Positions 24,985 through 34,742 are shown, counted from the first letter of the stretch. The stretch: 64,000 nt of DNA from Acidobacteria bacterium UBA823 (GCA_002296225.1 DBHR01000015.1:52505-116504); one strand, 5' to 3'. Notes: a model not told the origin generated them from the sequence alone. A program made the numbers and translations.

Positions 24985-25923
24985 TCAGTTGGCGACGGAT
25001 CTGACTGGCACACTTGTCGGCACACCAGCAACCGTGTCGGCTGTGTCAGCCGGAAACTCCACGATTTCCCACGTGTTCACCTCCTTGACGACCTGTGCCG
25101 CGAATGCGGTGTGAAGTTCATGGCCGCCGCGGTGTACCACGAGGTGTCCGATCAGCGGGTATCCGATTAACGCGAGGTCACCGATCGCATCAAGGATCTT
25201 ATGGCGCACGAACTCGTCTTCAAAACGCAGCGAATCATTCAGCACGCCCGTCTCACTAAGCACGATCGCGTTGTCAAGCGATCCCCCGAGCGCCAGCCCC
25301 TGTCGTCGCAGCCTTTCAATTTCCTTCAGAAACCCGAACGTACGCGCAGGTGCGATCTCATCGACAAAGTTCTCCTTAGTCAGATGGATCGTCCGCGACT
25401 GATGCCGGAGCATCGGATGGTCGAAGCTGATGCTGTAGGTAACCTTGAAGTGATCCGAGGGATACAGTGCAATATGCTTGTGGCCAAGCGACAAAGAGAT
25501 TGGGCGCGTAACCTTCAAGAAGCGCCGTGGAATCGTCTGGTGCTTGATTCCGGCCTCCTGCACGAGATAGACAAACGGTGCCGCGCTCCCGTCCATGATA
25601 GGCACTTCTGAGTGGTTGAGCTCGATCACGACATTGTCCACACCTATACCAACCAGCGCCGCAAGTAAGTGCTCAACCGTCTCCACTGATGCCGCATCTG
25701 CTTCCAGCCTGGTCGCATACTGGACGTCAGACAAATTGGCGACGTTCGCCGGAATCTCTCGTCCACCGAGATCAGCGCGACGGAATTGGATACCCGAATC
25801 GGGCGGCGCTGGCTTTAAAGAGAGAGACACCTTTTTGCTAGAATGAAGTCCAATCCCAGCACAGGTGACAGTGCGACGCAAAGTCTTCTGAACGTGCACC
25901 TGATTTTCGCTAGCAGCGAGCAT
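24985..25923 (-). CDS. lpxC: UDP-3-O-acyl-N-acetylglucosamine deacetylase LpxC
   Basis: 312 residues from the ATG at 25923, with GGGAG eleven bases upstream. Zinc ligands are His85 (VEHLLAAL), His241 and Asp245 (RHKILDAIGDL), and the catalytic His268 lies in GGHELH, where enterobacteria have AGH. TCAGIGLHS near the N-terminus is diagnostic. It catalyses the committed step of lipid A synthesis, so this bacterium very probably has LPS. The gene heads lpxC-lysA-tmk. The C-terminal tail ends in a low-complexity VPTSVPVRS stretch of unknown role. Confidence 0.97.
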   Translation of the reverse strand: MLAASENQVHVQKTLRRTVTCAGIGLHSSKKVSLSLKPAPPDSGIQFRRADLGGREIPANVANLSDVQYATRLEADAASVETVEHLLAALVGIGVDNVVIELNHSEVPIMDGSAAPFVYLVQEAGIKHQTIPRRFLKVTRPISLSLGHKHIALYPSDHFKVTYSISFDHPMLRHQSRTIHLTKENFVDEIAPARTFGFLKEIERLRRQGLALGGSLDNAIVLSETGVLNDSLRFEDEFVRHKILDAIGDLALIGYPLIGHLVVHRGGHELHTAFAAQVVKEVNTWEIVEFPADTADTVAGVPTSVPVRSVAN

Positions 25924-25992
25924 AGCCGATTCGACTCCCAGCAAGACGATTGAGCGTGCTCGCCATTATTGAAGCGCGCCCCGACCACGCAC

Positions 25993-26024
25993 ATTATATA
26001 AGGGGCTTGCGAACTGAACAGCAA
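25993..26024 (-). promoter_or_regulatory. Predicted promoter of lpxC
   Basis: On the minus strand TTGCTG (26019-26024) precedes TATATAAT. Read as TATATA the spacer is 18 bases; read as TATAAT (25993-25998) it is 20. Transcription would start near 25986, about 63 bases before the lpxC ATG. The surrounding 281 bases are notably AT-rich for this window and hold no gene that I can support. Confidence 0.45.
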
Positions 26025-26204
26025 AAAATTGACTTCCGATCTAGACCTAAGAGTCCGTCGAATTGCAGCTACTCTACACGAGATTTTCAACGACTTGCAG
26101 GCCATCACCATTCAAAGCAGACGCCGGATATGAGATGGGTCGTCCTCTGTCGAGGATTGTCGCAGGAGGCTCGAAGTGTAGCAGCGTCGAGCGATGTGCG
26201 TGCC

Positions 26205-29087
26205 CTAAGGCTCTACCAAGCTACCCACTCTTTCCGTTTCAGCGCTCTGCCCATTGAAAATCCGGCTCAAGAAACCGGCTGTGAAAGACTTGCCCTGAGC
26301 GGCTACGTCTTCGGGAGTGCCCTCTGCGACGATCCGGCCGCCCGCCTCGCCCCCTTCTGGCCCCAGATCGATAATGTGATCGGCCGACTTAATGACATCG
26401 AGGTTGTGCTCAATCAGGACCACAGTGTTCCCCTGATCGACGAGCTTATTCAACACATCCAATAACTTGCGGGTATCCTCGAAGTGCAACCCTGTCGTCG
26501 GCTCGTCCAAGATGTATAGCGTGCGGCCTGTTCCTCGTCGCGAAAGCTCTTTAGCCAGCTTCACCCGCTGCGCTTCGCCCCCACTCAGCGTCGTAGCCGA
26601 CTGACCTAGCTTGATATAGCCGAGGCCGACGTCTCGGAGGGTCTGCAGTTTGGTCGCGATCAGCGGGAAGTTCTCGAACAGCAACGCTGCCTGGTCAACG
26701 GTTAAATCCAAGGCTTCTGCAATGGACTTCCCACGATACCTGATCTCCAGTGTCTCGCGATTGTACCGCCGGCCTTTACAATCCTCACACGTCACGTAGA
26801 CGTTCGGCAAAAAGTGCATCTCGATGGCGATCACGCCATCACCCTGGCACGCTTCGCAGCGGCCACCCTTGACATTGAATGAGAAACGGCCAGGACGAAA
26901 TCCTCGCGCCCTGGCCTCTGGCAGCATCGAAAACAGTTCCCGAATGAAGGTGAAGAGTCCCGTATAGGTTGCCGGGTTTGAACGCGGCGTGCGGCCGATC
27001 GGTGACTGGTCAATCTGGATGACTTTGTCCACCAACTCGGCGTTGTCGATACGATCGTGCTCACCCGGCTCGTCCGAGGCCCGATACAACGCCTTCGCCA
27101 GGGCGCGATAGAGAATCTTGTTGACCAGGGTCGACTTACCGGAACCACTGACACCCGTGATCGCAGTAAATACGCCAAGCGGAATCGTCGCGTCTATCTT
27201 CTTTAGGTTATTGGCCCGCGCACCACGGATCGTGAGCATCCCACGTTGCCAAGCGCGGCGTGTGTGAGGCGTCGGAATCACGCGCTCACCCCGAAGGTAC
27301 ATCCCGGTGAGCGAACCGGCGGCTCCGTGGGTCAGGAGATCGGAAACTGGGCCTTGGAAGATGACCAGGCCGCCATGCTCCCCAGCCCCCGGACCCAAGT
27401 CGATCACATAATCCGCAGCCCTAATCGTCTCCTCGTCATGTTCGACCACTATGACCGTGTTTCCTAGATCGCGCAGGCGCCCGAGCGTGGTCAAAAGCAG
27501 CCGGTTGTCCCGCTGGTGAAGGCCGACCGACGGTTCGTCGAGCACATAAAGAACTCCGGTGAGGTTGGAGCCGATCTGCGTGGCCAATCGGATCCGTTGG
27601 CCTTCCCCGCCTGATAGCGTTGTAGCACTGCGACCTAGGGTCAGATACCCGACCCCAACGTCGTTCAGGAAGCGCAGCCGGTCACGGATCTCCCGCACGA
27701 CGCGACCCGCGATCTGAGCTTCCCGTTCAGTGAGTTCCATCACCTCGAACCGCAAGAGAGCGTCGCCGACCGGCAGCTCGACATACTCGGTAATTGTCTT
27801 GCCCTTGACCGTAACGGCACGACTCTGGGGCCTTAATCGCTCCCCCGCACACGAAGAGCACGGCTGAAGCGCACGATATGGTTCCATTACCTCCTGGTCG
27901 ACCCACTTTGCCTCCTCGTAGCGACGGCGCAGGTTCGGTACCACGCCCTCGAAGCTGGCCTTCGTCCGAGTCGTCTTGCGGGTCCTCGCACGATTCTTAG
28001 CACGGGCACCCTTGCTCGCCGACCCATTCGCGCCGAACAGCACGATGTCGCGCAATCTTCGCGGCAACTTGCCGAATGGCACGTCCAGCGGAATCTCGTA
28101 TCTGCAATTCAAATCGGTCAGTGCCGCCTTAACGAGTTTCTTGTCGCCTCGCGTCCATGGAGCGATCGCGCCCTCGCTAAGCGTCCGCGAGGGATCGGGC
28201 ACGATCCTGGCCGGGTCGAAGTCGTGGACAAGACCGAGACCCTTGCAGTTGCGGCAGGCGCCATGAGATGAATTGAAAGAAAATGTGCGCGGTGTGATTT
28301 CCGGCATACTGATCCCACAGTGCGGGCAGGCCAGTCGGCTCGAAAACAGGCGATCTCCGCCTCCGTGGGTGTTGATGATGACGGTGTCGTCAGCGAGTTC
28401 AAGTGCCTTTTCGATCGAGTTTCCTAGCCGGCGTTCGGTCTCTCCGTTAGGCTTTACGATCAGTCGATCGACGACCACTTCGATCGTGTGGTTCCGGCGT
28501 CGGTCAATCTTGATTTCACCGTCCAGGGTATACAACTCGCCGTCGACGCGGACCCGCACGAATCCTTTCGACTGCAGCCCCGCCAGTTCCTTTTTGAACT
28601 CACCCTTCCGGCCTCGCACAATCGGGGCAAGCACGTTCACCCGTTCGCCAGACGGGTCGAGCATCACCAAATCGACAATTCGCTCGACGGACTGCGACGT
28701 GATCTCCCGCCCGCATTCTGCGCAGTGTGGGACGCCGATGTTTGCAAAGAGCAATCTCAGGTAGTCATAAATCTCTGTGACGGTGCCCACCGTGGAGCGA
28801 GGATTCGCACCGGTCGTCTTTTGTTCGATCGAAATTGAGGGAGAAAGACCGTCGATTAAGTCGACATCGGGTTTCTCCATCTGCTCGAGAAATTGACGCG
28901 CATACGCCGATAAGGACTCGACGTAGCGACGCTGGCCCTCTGCATAGACAGTATCGAACGCGAGCGACGACTTGCCCGAACCAGACAGACCCGTGATGAC
29001 CACCAGTCGATTTCTGGGAATGTCGACCTCGATGTTCTGCAGATTGTGAACACGCGCACCGCGCACCGCGATCTGGTTCTGTGTCAT
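26205..29087 (-). CDS. uvrA: UvrABC system protein A
   Basis: 960 residues, full length. It has two ABC ATPase modules: Walker A GLSGSGKSS (33-41) and GVSGSGKST, with signatures LSGGEGQR and LSGGEAQR and two DEP Walker B motifs. Zinc modules are CAECG, CPHCG...CRNCKG, CSSCAGERL and CEACQGDGV...CEDCKG. It recognises bulky DNA lesions with UvrB. A short Lys/Arg-rich stretch (about 27960-28023, reading KGARAKNRARTRKTTRTK) replaces a more ordinary segment ahead of FEGVVPNL. No operon partner is adjacent. Confidence 0.98.
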   Translation of the reverse strand: MTQNQIAVRGARVHNLQNIEVDIPRNRLVVITGLSGSGKSSLAFDTVYAEGQRRYVESLSAYARQFLEQMEKPDVDLIDGLSPSISIEQKTTGANPRSTVGTVTEIYDYLRLLFANIGVPHCAECGREITSQSVERIVDLVMLDPSGERVNVLAPIVRGRKGEFKKELAGLQSKGFVRVRVDGELYTLDGEIKIDRRRNHTIEVVVDRLIVKPNGETERRLGNSIEKALELADDTVIINTHGGGDRLFSSRLACPHCGISMPEITPRTFSFNSSHGACRNCKGLGLVHDFDPARIVPDPSRTLSEGAIAPWTRGDKKLVKAALTDLNCRYEIPLDVPFGKLPRRLRDIVLFGANGSASKGARAKNRARTRKTTRTKASFEGVVPNLRRRYEEAKWVDQEVMEPYRALQPCSSCAGERLRPQSRAVTVKGKTITEYVELPVGDALLRFEVMELTEREAQIAGRVVREIRDRLRFLNDVGVGYLTLGRSATTLSGGEGQRIRLATQIGSNLTGVLYVLDEPSVGLHQRDNRLLLTTLGRLRDLGNTVIVVEHDEETIRAADYVIDLGPGAGEHGGLVIFQGPVSDLLTHGAAGSLTGMYLRGERVIPTPHTRRAWQRGMLTIRGARANNLKKIDATIPLGVFTAITGVSGSGKSTLVNKILYRALAKALYRASDEPGEHDRIDNAELVDKVIQIDQSPIGRTPRSNPATYTGLFTFIRELFSMLPEARARGFRPGRFSFNVKGGRCEACQGDGVIAIEMHFLPNVYVTCEDCKGRRYNRETLEIRYRGKSIAEALDLTVDQAALLFENFPLIATKLQTLRDVGLGYIKLGQSATTLSGGEAQRVKLAKELSRRGTGRTLYILDEPTTGLHFEDTRKLLDVLNKLVDQGNTVVLIEHNLDVIKSADHIIDLGPEGGEAGGRIVAEGTPEDVAAQGKSFTAGFLSRIFNGQSAETERVGSLVEP

Positions 29088-29153
29088 GCGTACAGTAGGG
29101 ATTCTTCTCGGAACCCTAAACCCGCCATGCTATCACGACTGGTACAGAGGTCC

Positions 29154-30158
29154 TCAATTGCCGGGAGCATGCAGGAGATAGGCCGTGTCGTTCGACACCA
29201 CCACAACGTCACCGTTACCGCCGAACGCCACCCCGACCAGCGCGGCAGCGGCGAGGACGCGCTTAGCAGGCTCTTCGTAAGAAACCGTGTACAGACCCGC
29301 GGCGCCGGCCAAGGCTTCCACGACGTAGAGTGTACCGTGTGCGTCGAACGCGAGCCCCTGAGGTCGTCCAAAGCCCGTCTGTACCACGTCAACCATGCCA
29401 CTGGCGTCAATACGGTACAGCGAATCCGACGGCGCCAGCGTTGGCGCGGTCACGTACAACATACCGTCAGGACTGAACGCCAGATGGAAGGCGGCAACGC
29501 TCGGCGGTAGTGAAGCGTGGACGCTCGTGTGCCCAGACGCCTCAACGCGAAAGATCTTGCCAGACCGATCGCCAACAAACAGCGTGCCCGATTCATTGAA
29601 GGCAATCCCGCTAGCGATCCCTAGTCCGGAGACTACGACATCGACTTGCCCCTCAGGGGAGATCTTGTAGACCCTCCCTTCAAACCGACTGCTAACATGC
29701 AGATACCCGGACGGTGCGAAGGCCATCGACGTCGGGTTTGGTACCCGAGAGGTGAACGGCTCGCGACTCCCGTCGGGCCTGACGCGAAAAATCCCAATTG
29801 GTGCCCGCTCTTCCCTTGTACCACTGTAGGTGACATAGATGTTCCCGGCCCCATCGAAGACGGGGCTATCCACCTGATGCAGCCCCGTGGCGATGGGCCC
29901 ACCGAGTTCGACGAACGCCGCCTCCTGCTCCGATGCTCCAACCTGAACCAGTGCCCGGCCAGCCTCGACACCTTCTGGCACCAAAACGGACAGTTCGCGA
30001 GGCGAAGCAAAGACTACGCGCCCAAGGAGGCCGCCGACCCGTACCTCGGGCACCGCATCGAGATCGAACCCACGACCCTCTACAGTAATGCGGCCGCCAG
30101 CAACCGCCCAAGCGGGATGGACCGCGGACACGTGTGGGTAGGACGATTTGCCGGGCAT
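29154..30158 (-). CDS. IPT/TIG domain plus NHL-type beta-propeller protein
   Basis: 334 residues without an evident signal peptide. Residues 8-85 form an IPT/TIG immunoglobulin-like domain (HPAWAVAGGRITVEGRGFD, cut here as VAGGRITVEGRGF). From about 95 to 330 run repeated blade motifs such as SPVFDGAGNIYVTYSG, SMAFAPSGYLHVSS, GIAFNESGTLFVGD and GLAFDAHGTLYVVE, the pattern of NHL or SMP-30/gluconolactonase-like propellers. No catalytic set can be assigned. It lies 53 bases after the HNH nuclease gene and on the same strand. The role is unknown; it may bind a ligand or protein. Confidence 0.75.
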   Translation of the reverse strand: MPGKSSYPHVSAVHPAWAVAGGRITVEGRGFDLDAVPEVRVGGLLGRVVFASPRELSVLVPEGVEAGRALVQVGASEQEAAFVELGGPIATGLHQVDSPVFDGAGNIYVTYSGTREERAPIGIFRVRPDGSREPFTSRVPNPTSMAFAPSGYLHVSSRFEGRVYKISPEGQVDVVVSGLGIASGIAFNESGTLFVGDRSGKIFRVEASGHTSVHASLPPSVAAFHLAFSPDGMLYVTAPTLAPSDSLYRIDASGMVDVVQTGFGRPQGLAFDAHGTLYVVEALAGAAGLYTVSYEEPAKRVLAAAALVGVAFGGNGDVVVVSNDTAYLLHAPGN

Positions 30159-30211
30159 GAGGGCGTCAGGCTGGAAGCTTCAAGCCGCGGCCGATCGTAA
30201 TGTACAACCTC

Positions 30212-30745
30212 TCACGACTCATCGAGCTCGACGTTCCAATAGAGGTAATCCCGCCAGCTGTCCGGCGCCTCACGCAGCCCGACCATGATACGAACCGATG
30301 GCGCCCGTTTGGGTCGCCGCGGCACGCGAATCAACCGCATGCGCGCCTCGGCCGGCGTGCGGCCGCCCTTCTTGCGGTTGCACGCAATACAGCAGGTGAC
30401 GATGTTTCGCCAGTCCTTTCGGCCGCCCTGGGCGACCGGCACAACATGATCGAACGTCAGGTCCGTCGTGCCAGGAGCCTCCCCGCAGTACTGACAGGTA
30501 TGGTCGTCCCGCGCGTAGATATTCGCCCGGGAAAACGGCACGGTATCGAACCGCCGCTTGATTCGGATGTAACGAAGTAGACGAATAACCGACGGCAGCT
30601 TAAAACTGATCGAAACCGCACGAATATCCCGATCATACTCCGAGATGACCTCAACCTTGCCCTGACACAAGAGCGTAATCGCCTTCTGCCACTGGACTAC
30701 CTTGAGCGGCTCGAACGTCGCGTTCAAAAGGAGCGTTTGCTCCAT
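30212..30745 (-). CDS. HNH endonuclease
   Basis: 177 residues. The N-terminal 70 residues (LLLNATFEPLKVVQWQKAI, shown as NATFEPLKVV) match the fixed N-terminal part of a widespread bacterial HNH family. The nuclease core has CQYCG (Cys84, Cys87), FDHVVPVAQGG (catalytic His100), NIVTCCIACNRKKGG (Cys119, Cys122) with Asn123. It would cut DNA with a metal ion in the beta-beta-alpha fold. This chromosomal family is common and usually not part of restriction or mobile systems; its biological target is unsettled. No methylase or defence genes are near. Confidence 0.88.
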   Translation of the reverse strand: MEQTLLLNATFEPLKVVQWQKAITLLCQGKVEVISEYDRDIRAVSISFKLPSVIRLLRYIRIKRRFDTVPFSRANIYARDDHTCQYCGEAPGTTDLTFDHVVPVAQGGRKDWRNIVTCCIACNRKKGGRTPAEARMRLIRVPRRPKRAPSVRIMVGLREAPDSWRDYLYWNVELDES

Positions 30746-30984
30746 GACAATCTAATTCTGCCTTGCGGCACGCGAAGGTGTCAAGGCACACATCAAGCGT
30801 AACATGCTGTCATTCATATGTTTAGGGGTATCAAGCGTGGTGGTTCAAGGCTAGAGACTGGAGTTGGTGCCCCAGACAGTAACTACCGTTGCGAACGATT
30901 CATCGGCGCAAAGCACATCACGGACCTTCGGTTGTTAGTAGGCGCCGATGGCGTTTACGATCGTACCAAGTGATCGACTCCTGA

Positions 30985-31863
30985 CTACGCTTCAAGTGCG
31001 CTCAACGCGGACCGGATTTCTTCAACGACGTCGGTCGAGCACGTCTTCAGTGGGAACCTTGGGTCACCACCTGCCAATCCAAGTAGATCCAGAGCCGCCT
31101 TGAGCCCTGGGACACCGAATCGACTCGTAACCATCTCAGCAAGCGGGATCAGTCGTTGTTGTAGCGCCAAAGCGTTGTCGAGATCACTCTCAAGAACGAG
31201 CTGGCGCAACCGGACACAGAGCGCCGGCTGTAGGCAGGCTAGGGCGAGCACCCCGCCAACAGCACCTACGCATAGACTCGCGTAAAAGGTCTGGGCCGAT
31301 CCAACAGCAATTTGAAACTCGGAGCCTGTCGCATCCACGAGTTGACTGATCTGTAAGACATTGCCACTTGAGTCCTTGATGCCGGTGATGTTCGGGTGTT
31401 CAGCCAGCCTCGCGACAGTCGCGGCGGACAGATTGACCCCTGTGACCTGCGGAATGTTGTAAAGCAGAACCGGCACCGAAGACGCATCCGCAACGGCCTG
31501 GAAATGGTCGATGAGCGCGTCTGACGTCATCAGTGACTTAAAAAACGACGGGGTTCGAACGAGCACGGCGTCAACACCCAACTCCCCGGCTCGCCGCGTC
31601 GCCGCAATCGTGGCCCGCGTGGATTCTCGCGCCGTGCCGGCGATGAGCGTGCGCTCAGCGGGCGTGATCTCCCGGGTCTTGGCTATAAGACGATCCGCCT
31701 CAGCGTCATCAACGTGCGCCGCTTCACCGTTGGTGCCGAGCACGACGATGCCAGCTAGCTCAGTTCCCATCCAATGCGTGACGTTTCGAGCTAGGGCCTC
31801 GAGGTCCAGCACCTCGTCCTGAAATGGTGTCGGGATGGGAGCAAGCACACCTTGAAGTGTCAT
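30985..31863 (-). CDS. DapA-family lyase, 4-hydroxy-2-oxoglutarate aldolase-like
   Basis: 292 residues from the ATG at 31863 (GTGAGG five bases upstream). It is a TIM-barrel class I aldolase with Schiff-base Lys163 (GIKDSSG) and Tyr135 (LLYNIP). The loop reads GTNGE (43-47), where true dihydrodipicolinate synthases have GTTGE; Asn at this position together with HPNITGIKDSSG favours the 4-hydroxy-2-oxoglutarate aldolase side of the family. It lies 50 bases after the diaminopentanoate-dehydrogenase-like gene, so it may act in an amino acid breakdown route rather than lysine synthesis. The true substrate is unproven. Confidence 0.82.
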   Translation of the reverse strand: MTLQGVLAPIPTPFQDEVLDLEALARNVTHWMGTELAGIVVLGTNGEAAHVDDAEADRLIAKTREITPAERTLIAGTARESTRATIAATRRAGELGVDAVLVRTPSFFKSLMTSDALIDHFQAVADASSVPVLLYNIPQVTGVNLSAATVARLAEHPNITGIKDSSGNVLQISQLVDATGSEFQIAVGSAQTFYASLCVGAVGGVLALACLQPALCVRLRQLVLESDLDNALALQQRLIPLAEMVTSRFGVPGLKAALDLLGLAGGDPRFPLKTCSTDVVEEIRSALSALEA

Positions 31864-31913
31864 AAAACCCTCACCGAACGGAACCCCGTACCTCGAGAGG
31901 CCACCGCGTGACG

Positions 31914-32912
31914 TTAGCTCGACGCACACGAAGGAATCGGCAGATCCCGCATCGTCTGCAACCCAGGCGACGCGGCCAGCACCTTCGGAATTGAATTCAC
32001 TACAATCGACGCGGTGGCAATGTCACCGTGCACGCCGCCCGCTAGCTTCATCGCCAGTGGAGGCACTCCGGCGATGCGAACTGCGTCATACGACTCTGGC
32101 GCACCCAGATATGCCTCCATGTGCAGCTTAATCACGGCCTTTCCAGCCCGATATCCAATGCCGTCCTGTACGATGCCACACACGGCACCAGCCGCCACCG
32201 CCAGGAACCGACTCGCCACTCGCTTAGTCGCAATTTTGGGTTTGATGCGGTCGGTGATGCGATCGAGTTTCCAGCCTAGCGCGTCGGCAATCATCGAAAC
32301 GGATTCGGCAAGCCCGACGTGACGAACGGCACCTTCCTTCACCTTGATGCGAAACTGTGCTCGGGTGAGGCCGGACCCAATTTTCTGTTGAAACGGCAGG
32401 CGTCGAGTACGCGCGTCCTGGACCCGGTCCACCTCCACCCGATCAACGCGCTCGCACACGCCGGTCAATGTAATTGGCAAGGTGTCCATTGTGAAACCTG
32501 GGTTCACGCCGGTCCCGAGTACCGCGGCTCTAGCTCGCTTGGCGAGACGATCGATTTTCCGCGCCCACCGCGCATTCGATGACACCGGGTAAGACAGTTC
32601 CTCGGTGGTCGACACAATCGGGACCCGTGCGCGGAGAATCGTCTCGATCTGTGCGGTCACCACGCGAAGCGAGGAACTGGTGCACAGCACGACCACATCG
32701 GGCTTACTGCGCCGTAGAGCGGCCGACGCATCCGACGAGACCGTTGCACCGAGTCGACGCTTCAACCCTGCGACGATACCGACATCACGGCCCACCTTCT
32801 CAGGATCGATGTCAACTGCACCCACCACCTTGAATCCTCGCCGCGCCGCCACCTGGCGTGCCACCGCGGTCCCGATCGGCCCAAGACCAAAATGCATTAC
32901 CCGAATTGCCAT
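31914..32912 (-). CDS. 2,4-diaminopentanoate dehydrogenase / dihydrodipicolinate reductase-like enzyme
   Basis: 332 residues from the ATG at 32912, which has a strong GAAGGAG five bases upstream. The N-terminal Rossmann fold (VMHFGLGPIGTAVAR) binds NAD(P). The middle motif VLGTGVNPGFTMDTLP and the C-terminal domain fit the DAP dehydrogenase C-terminal family seen in ornithine-degrading 2,4-diaminopentanoate dehydrogenases and in many enzymes loosely called dihydrodipicolinate reductase. It reduces or oxidises an imine/amino acid. It forms a pair with the DapA-family aldolase. The rest of the ornithine pathway (Ord/Ort genes) is not visible here, so the substrate is open. Confidence 0.72.
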   Translation of the reverse strand: MAIRVMHFGLGPIGTAVARQVAARRGFKVVGAVDIDPEKVGRDVGIVAGLKRRLGATVSSDASAALRRSKPDVVVLCTSSSLRVVTAQIETILRARVPIVSTTEELSYPVSSNARWARKIDRLAKRARAAVLGTGVNPGFTMDTLPITLTGVCERVDRVEVDRVQDARTRRLPFQQKIGSGLTRAQFRIKVKEGAVRHVGLAESVSMIADALGWKLDRITDRIKPKIATKRVASRFLAVAAGAVCGIVQDGIGYRAGKAVIKLHMEAYLGAPESYDAVRIAGVPPLAMKLAGGVHGDIATASIVVNSIPKVLAASPGLQTMRDLPIPSCASS

Positions 32913-33163
32913 GCCGTCTCCTTCGTAGACGCGAGCGCTTGCTTCTCTCACCGCCGCACAACCAATCCACAATTATACTCGGGTCGTTGGCAGGCACTCG
33001 CGGGGACACGGTGCCCTAATGAACGGTGATACGATTTGTCTCCTAACGCTGGAACCACATGGCTCGAGACGCTCGGGCCGACGTTGGTATGCTTCACTGC
33101 TGCACCATGCACAGTCAACATTGACCCACGTTCGGTGAAACCGACCGGACGTCTGCTGATCCG

Positions 33164-33976
33164 ATGAGCATTACACCCGCATTTCGCGAGGGCCTCCAGC
33201 GCGTGTTGTCCTCTCCCACGCTGATGGTTCTGCTCGCAGTTGTCTCATTCATGGCGTGGACGACCGGAGCGGTTCTTGGATTTAATGGCCAATATTCTTT
33301 CTGGTCCGCACTCTTGGTTGCCTACTCGATCATCCGGGCGTGGTGGACCGGCGGGATTCTCCATCGATACGCTCAGAACCGTCCGATGCGAGATGGCGCA
33401 TTCCACAGAGCCTGCGGCACGTTCTTTTTTCGGCTTCTGCGCCTCCACTTGCTGTCCGCTCTCATCCTGGGTAGCAGCCTCTACGTAGCCGAATGGATGA
33501 TGTTCCACCAAATAAATCTTGGCGTCATGCTAGGCTTCGGATCGCTTTTCGGCCTCGGCTACATCTTCTGTGACGTCGTGCTTGACTACGCCAAGGTCCG
33601 GACGGTGGTGGAAGACCGGCGCAGCATGGTCTTCGCCATCGCTGCTGGGTTCCGATTCGTCGTGCGGCGACCGGGCGCGGTCGTCCGACTCTATCTGCTC
33701 AACGCGACGATAGGCTTCATCGGGTTTGGAAGCTTCGCATTGGGATACTACTACCCAGTTCCTGTAGGTTTGCCCTGGTTGCTGGTGCTGCTGCTGCTTG
33801 TCGCCTTGGGCTTCGTTGTTGTGTTGGGCTGGGTTCCACTACTCTTCTTGTCCACACAGACCGCGTTCTTCCAAGACGAACTCGCCTTTCCTGGCTACAC
33901 GGCTGGCGCGAGTGTCAGCCCGCCCGACTCGCCGATTACTGAAGTCGTTGCGGGGCCGCCGACCGACGGCATATAG
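33164..33976 (+). CDS. Multi-pass membrane protein of unknown function
   Basis: 270 residues with about six hydrophobic segments (near 20-42, 45-65, 88-110, 118-138, 170-195 and 203-235). Between the fourth and fifth is a conserved-looking cytoplasmic stretch, DYAKVRTVVEDRRSM followed by GFRFVVRRPGAVVRLY. It resembles the glycerophosphodiester phosphodiesterase membrane-domain-like proteins of many Gram-negatives, but that is a loose impression. The C-terminal 30 residues are Pro/Ser-rich and probably disordered. nadE begins ten bases after its stop. No signal peptide beyond the first helix. Confidence 0.7.
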   Translation: MSITPAFREGLQRVLSSPTLMVLLAVVSFMAWTTGAVLGFNGQYSFWSALLVAYSIIRAWWTGGILHRYAQNRPMRDGAFHRACGTFFFRLLRLHLLSALILGSSLYVAEWMMFHQINLGVMLGFGSLFGLGYIFCDVVLDYAKVRTVVEDRRSMVFAIAAGFRFVVRRPGAVVRLYLLNATIGFIGFGSFALGYYYPVPVGLPWLLVLLLLVALGFVVVLGWVPLLFLSTQTAFFQDELAFPGYTAGASVSPPDSPITEVVAGPPTDGI

Positions 33977-33986
33977 TCAGGGGTTG

Positions 33987-34742
33987 ATGACATCGCTTGC
34001 CGAGCCTCTGACAAGCTGGGTCCGTCGGCACGTCGGCGGGACAAGTGCGGACGGGCTGGTCGTCGGCTTGAGCGGCGGTGTCGATTCAGCAACGGTGTTA
34101 CGCCTCTGCCAACTCGCCATGCCCGACGCCGTCGTTGGCGTGCTCCTGCCCTGCCATAGCGACCCGCAGGACGCCACCGACGCGAGGCTCGTGGCGGATC
34201 ACTTCGATTTGCCTACAGTCACCATGAATCTCGATGCGGTGTATGACACGCTGAGCGCCGAGCTGCGCGCCTCACTGGGCAAACTGTCCCAAGCGCCCGA
34301 GGACCTCGAGTCGCGCCTCCCCTTGGCGAACGTGAAGCCCCGGCTACGCATGACCTCCCTCTACTTTGTGGCGAATGCGATGAACTACCTTGTGGCCGGT
34401 ACCGGAAACCGGAGTGAGTTGGCGATCGGCTACTACACAAAATACGGCGACGGCGGTGTCGATCTGCTACCCATCGGGAACCTGCTCAAAGACGAGGTGC
34501 AGGACCTGGCACGAGAGCTCGGTGTTCCGACGCCTATCATCGACAAACCGCCGAGCGCTGGTCTCTGGGTGGGGCAAAAGGACGAAACTGAAATGGGTTT
34601 CTCCTACACGGAACTCGCATCGTATCTCCGCGACGGCCCAGAGGCCGTGTCTCCCAAGCTGGCCCAGCGTATCGAACGGCTGACGCACTCGAGCGGACAC
34701 AAACGAGTGTTACCCCCGAGGCCGCCTCTCGCAACAGCCTGA
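33987..34742 (+). CDS. nadE: NH3-dependent NAD+ synthetase
   Basis: 251 residues from the ATG at 33987, which follows AGGGG by four bases; the frame stays open upstream but runs antisense-like through the previous gene and is rejected. The PP-loop motif LSGGVDSATV binds ATP, and TGNRSELAIGYYTKYGD plus LLPIGNLLK (as GNRSELAIGYYTKYGD and LLPIGNLLK) are diagnostic. There is no glutaminase domain, so ammonia is the nitrogen donor. With nadD at 21863 it completes NAD synthesis. It shares a unit with the membrane protein upstream. Confidence 0.95.
   Translation: MTSLAEPLTSWVRRHVGGTSADGLVVGLSGGVDSATVLRLCQLAMPDAVVGVLLPCHSDPQDATDARLVADHFDLPTVTMNLDAVYDTLSAELRASLGKLSQAPEDLESRLPLANVKPRLRMTSLYFVANAMNYLVAGTGNRSELAIGYYTKYGDGGVDLLPIGNLLKDEVQDLARELGVPTPIIDKPPSAGLWVGQKDETEMGFSYTELASYLRDGPEAVSPKLAQRIERLTHSSGHKRVLPPRPPLATA

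Noticed and set aside
30212..30745. HNH nuclease as part of a defence or mobile system
   Set aside because: The N-terminal pattern is that of the common chromosomal HNH family, and no methylase, helicase, integrase or phage gene lies nearby.
30830..30875. GGTTCAA-type sequence suggesting a tRNA T-loop
   Set aside because: No matching acceptor stem, D-arm or anticodon arm can be drawn around it.
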